Assembly: GCA_026418625.1 (NCBI GenBank)
Contig: JAOABA010000056.1
Coordinates: forward strand, 124,001-188,000
DNA length: 64,000 bases
Direction: 5' to 3'
Origin: Candidatus Kapaibacterium sp.
GTDB taxonomy: Bacteria; Bacteroidota; Ignavibacteria; Kapaibacteriales; UBA2268
Made by a program: the position numbers and the translations under genes. The notes beneath the pieces were generated by a model that was given only the letters and a program-made list of their open reading frames with translations, searched no databases and was not told the DNA's origin. Below, one piece after another: positions 61,118 to 64,000 of this stretch. How positions within the stretch are numbered: the first letter of the stretch is position 1; each line of letters begins with the position of its first letter.

Positions 61118-63943
61118 ATGATTTCTTTATACAATTTAAAAAAAATAAGGTTAAAGCGAAGTGTTGTTTTTACCTTTTTTTCAATAGCTTTTGTTATAGC
61201 GATTACTTTAGCAGTCTATGCAAGGTCTAATGGTTATACAGGAGTAACATCAAGCACTTCGAGTGGGTGTAATTGCCATTCAACAAGTGCGAGTTCCAAT
61301 GTTAGTTTAAGCGTTTCGAGCGAGTCTGGTTCTTTTACAGTTCAGGCAGGTTCCACAACCAATTTTACGATAACAGTTTCAAGTTCAAATTCGAACCATA
61401 GGTCAGTAGGAATTGACATAGCCGTAAAAACAACTACAACAGGCGAAACTAATGCAGGAACCCTTACCCCGGGGTCTGGTTCTGGACTTCAATTGAGTTC
61501 AGGAGAATTAACTCATTCATCACCAAAATCTCTTCAAAGTGGTTCAGCGACTTTTACTTTTTCTTGGACAGCCCCATCACAACCGGGTAATTATTATTTG
61601 AGAGCCATAGCAAATTGTGTCAATGGAAATGGAAGTGCAGATGCTAACGATCAGTGGAATAGATTAGCAATTCAAACTATTATTGTTCAGGAAGCCCCTT
61701 CTATTACAGTCAATTCACCAAATGGAGGAGAAATATGGTGTCCGGGAATATCAAGAAATATTACTTGGACTGCAACCGCTATTCAAAATGTTAATATAGC
61801 TATTTCTTCTGACAATGGTGCAAATTATACTGATCTCGCTACGAATATCCCAGCAAATTCGGGTTCTTGGACTTGGAATATACCAAACGGTCAGACACCG
61901 GGAAATCAATATCTAATTAAAATTTCAAGTTCAACTGATGCATCAATAAATGATGCTTCAAACAGTCCATTTACCATTGGCGAACCCCCTCAAATCACTG
62001 AGCAACCACAGTCAATAAATGCTTGCACAGGGCAATCCGTAAGCTTCAGAGTTGCCGCAACCGGAAGCGGTTTAACTTACGTGTGGAGAAGAAACGGAAC
62101 AAATATTCCCAATAGCAATAGTGCTACATTTAATATAAATCCAGTAACATTGAATAGTGCCGGAACTTATGATTGTATTGTTACAGGTGCTTGTGGAAGT
62201 CCCATTACATCAAGCTCTGCAACACTGACTGTTGATGAATCCCCAACAATAACAAGGCAACCACAACCCAAATTAGTTTGTGTTGGTGATCAGGCAATTT
62301 TGTCAATTGGAGCAACTGGAACAGAAATAACTTATCAATGGAGAAAAGGAGGAAATCCAATTTCTGGTGCAAATGATTCCACATTAACTATTTTCAATGT
62401 TCAAAAATCTGACGAAGCATTATATGACTGCGTCGTTTCTGGAAAATGCACCCCTTCGAGAACTTCAGTTCAAGTTAAATTAACAGTCAATGAGCCACCT
62501 CAAATAACGGCTCAACCAAAATCATCTAATACTTGCGAAGGAGGAAAAGCTACATTCAAGGTTAGTGCAAAAGGAACTGATTTAAAGTTCCAATGGAGAA
62601 AAAACGGCAATAATATTCCTAATGCTACAGATTCAATTTTGACAATTGATAAAGTTTCTGTGAATGATTTAGGGACTTATGATGTTGTTGTTTCTGGTGC
62701 TTGTCCTCCCCAACAATTCAGCGAAACCGCTATCATCAACATTATAAAAGCACCCGAAATCACTTTACAACCAACCGATGCAACTGTTTCAGAAGGTTCT
62801 GATGTTGATTTTACAGTTGCTGCGAAGGGTGAAAAATTAAAATTCCAATGGATGAAAGACGGGAAAGACTTACAAGGCAAAACTACTGCCGACTTACATC
62901 TGAAAAATGTTCAAAAATCTGATGCAGGAAAATATTCTTGCAAAATAACAAACGATTGTGGAACAGTTACAAGCAAAGAAGCCACTTTAACAGTCAATGA
63001 TGCCTCTGCTAATCCACAATTAAGCTTGTTGCACACTGCCCTTGACTTTGGTCAGACAATTATTAACACTCAAAAAGATACTTTGTTCTCTGGTTTGATA
63101 AGAAATATAGGCACAAAAACACTGACAATCACTAAAATTACTATCACAGGGAATGATGCTTCTGACTTTCAAATATCTGGAATTACTCTGCCTATTTCAT
63201 TGAATAAAGGAGAATCATCTGATATAATAATATCTTTCACTCCAAAAAGCGATGGGCAAAAATCAGCTTTTCTTGAATTTGAGAGTAATTCCGAAACAAA
63301 TCCTAAATTCTCAATTATTGGTTTGGCGGGTGATATTTTATTGGAATTACCAACTTCACCGTTCCTTTTAAGCACTACCTCAGTGGATATTCCAACTGAA
63401 AGGCAATTGATTATTGTGAACAATGGAACACTTGATGCAGATTTAAGTTTATCTATAACCGGCGAAGATGCATCAGCATTTTCAATCAAAGATGACAAGA
63501 GTAATATAAACATCAAATCAAAAGCATCTGATTATGTAACCATAAGATTTGAACCGAAAAAATCAGAAGAATCAAATGCTAATCTAACAATTTTAATATC
63601 CGGTAAAAATGAGCCTGTAACTTTAGCCCTTAAAGGAAATATCTCTACATCTGTAGATGAAAGCCTTATAACAACTGGGGTGAATATTTTTCCAAACCCA
63701 TCGAGCAGTATTCTTAATTTTTCTATCAATTCAGTCTCAACAGATTTAATATCCATTCAAATTTTTGATATAAATGGGATTGAATATTTTTCATTGAATA
63801 ATTTACCCATAACAAATGGTTCTTATGAATTTAGTTGGGATGGAACTGATAAGAATGGAAAAAAGGCACCTTCAGGGTTCTACTCATTAAGACTAAGTGC
63901 AGGTAAGAAAATAAAGAATTTTGGTTTTATTTTGTCTAAGTAA
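61118..63943 (+). CDS. Large secreted choice-of-anchor V / Ig-repeat protein with T9SS sorting domain
   Basis: 941 residues, paralogue of the gene at 30845. GGAGG precedes the ATG. Signal peptide about 1-35. Choice-of-anchor V module with S-G-C-N-C-H-S-T, which reads CxCH where the paralogue has CxxCH. A Ser-Thr-N-P-like domain follows, then four Ig-like repeats (each Y-x-W or F-x-W and a C-pair), then two HYDIN/ASPM-like domains. Sorting domain from F-P-N-P-S-S-S-I-L to the end (I-K-N-F-G-F-I-L-S-K). No palindromic inserts are seen in its tail. Ends 57 bp before the window edge. Confidence 0.88.
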   Translation: MISLYNLKKIRLKRSVVFTFFSIAFVIAITLAVYARSNGYTGVTSSTSSGCNCHSTSASSNVSLSVSSESGSFTVQAGSTTNFTITVSSSNSNHRSVGIDIAVKTTTTGETNAGTLTPGSGSGLQLSSGELTHSSPKSLQSGSATFTFSWTAPSQPGNYYLRAIANCVNGNGSADANDQWNRLAIQTIIVQEAPSITVNSPNGGEIWCPGISRNITWTATAIQNVNIAISSDNGANYTDLATNIPANSGSWTWNIPNGQTPGNQYLIKISSSTDASINDASNSPFTIGEPPQITEQPQSINACTGQSVSFRVAATGSGLTYVWRRNGTNIPNSNSATFNINPVTLNSAGTYDCIVTGACGSPITSSSATLTVDESPTITRQPQPKLVCVGDQAILSIGATGTEITYQWRKGGNPISGANDSTLTIFNVQKSDEALYDCVVSGKCTPSRTSVQVKLTVNEPPQITAQPKSSNTCEGGKATFKVSAKGTDLKFQWRKNGNNIPNATDSILTIDKVSVNDLGTYDVVVSGACPPQQFSETAIINIIKAPEITLQPTDATVSEGSDVDFTVAAKGEKLKFQWMKDGKDLQGKTTADLHLKNVQKSDAGKYSCKITNDCGTVTSKEATLTVNDASANPQLSLLHTALDFGQTIINTQKDTLFSGLIRNIGTKTLTITKITITGNDASDFQISGITLPISLNKGESSDIIISFTPKSDGQKSAFLEFESNSETNPKFSIIGLAGDILLELPTSPFLLSTTSVDIPTERQLIIVNNGTLDADLSLSITGEDASAFSIKDDKSNINIKSKASDYVTIRFEPKKSEESNANLTILISGKNEPVTLALKGNISTSVDESLITTGVNIFPNPSSSILNFSINSVSTDLISIQIFDINGIEYFSLNNLPITNGSYEFSWDGTDKNGKKAPSGFYSLRLSAGKKIKNFGFILSK

Positions 63944-64000
63944 TATATTTTAAAGATAGGGCTGTCTCTTATTATATTCTCGTTTGAGTTTATTTGAGAA

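Noticed and set aside
1-64000. tRNA, rRNA, tmRNA or signal recognition particle RNA genes
   Set aside because: I looked for cloverleaf arms, CCA ends and conserved RNA cores in the gaps and found none I could support.

Overview
The window looks like the chromosome of a free-living, AT-rich bacterium of the Bacteroidota/Chlorobi superphylum, most likely the Ignavibacteria/Kapabacteria side. The reasons are: nine secreted proteins carry type IX secretion (T9SS) C-terminal sorting domains; several promoters match the Bacteroidota TTTG-N19-20-TAnnTTTG pattern; BshA, DUF3098, DUF5683, a split glycine dehydrogenase and a dimeric glycyl-tRNA synthetase are present; and SecD and SecF are separate genes rather than the fused SecDF of most Bacteroidia. 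No rRNA, tRNA, CRISPR array or transposase gene was seen. The taxonomic placement is an inference from gene content.

Layout. 1-3.3 kb: truncated signal peptide peptidase SppA, a PAP2 phosphatase and a membrane TerB-like protein (all minus). 3.5-9.5 kb: a plus-strand operon with a response regulator, a trimeric NAD-linked [FeFe]-hydrogenase (hydC-hydB-hydA), a membrane histidine kinase and a helical-repeat protein. 9.5-16.3 kb: accessory region with a VIT/VWA-like T9SS protein, a DUF4143 ATPase, small membrane proteins, a response regulator, and a phage-type regulatory module (XRE repressor and S24 peptidase as separate overlapping genes, divergent from a Mor-like activator). 16.3-19.3 kb: ndk, sucD and a membrane glycosyltransferase. 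19.4-26.3 kb: T9SS cargo, including an M1 aminopeptidase. 26.3-30.8 kb: adenine deaminase, an RsmI-like methylase, DUF3098 and era. 30.8-38.6 kb: T9SS cargo, a HEPN/MNT pair and repeat-rich DNA. 38.8-46.3 kb: nucleoside transporter, STAS protein, secF-secD, panC, an IMPACT protein and bshA. 46.5-48.9 kb: a single-chain type IIG-like restriction-modification enzyme. 49-55.8 kb: glyS, rimM-trmD, mazG, enoyl-ACP reductase, acyl-CoA dehydrogenase, a lipoprotein and a CADD-like protein. 56-64 kb: T9SS beta-helix protein, gcvPA, an FtsB-like protein, a ROK kinase, a DUF5683 protein and a second large Ig-repeat T9SS protein.

The most unusual feature is repeat biology around T9SS cargo genes. Several unrelated palindromic elements sit in frame at two fixed places inside the sorting domains of at least three genes. 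The same elements recur in decayed, orphan sorting-domain fragments between genes. Three sorting-domain 3' ends share the same stop codon and following hairpin. A roughly 131-bp element with terminal inverted repeats (MITE-like, four copies whose shared core is 98 bp by my count) lies beside several of these. Together they suggest that sorting-domain cassettes and their 3' flanks spread as dispersed repeats.

Other points of interest are a Ser in the HydA L1 motif (TSCSPGW), a hairpin that holds the likely ribosome binding site of the nucleoside transporter, a terminator-like hairpin in the enoyl-ACP reductase leader, and a repressor split into two overlapping genes.
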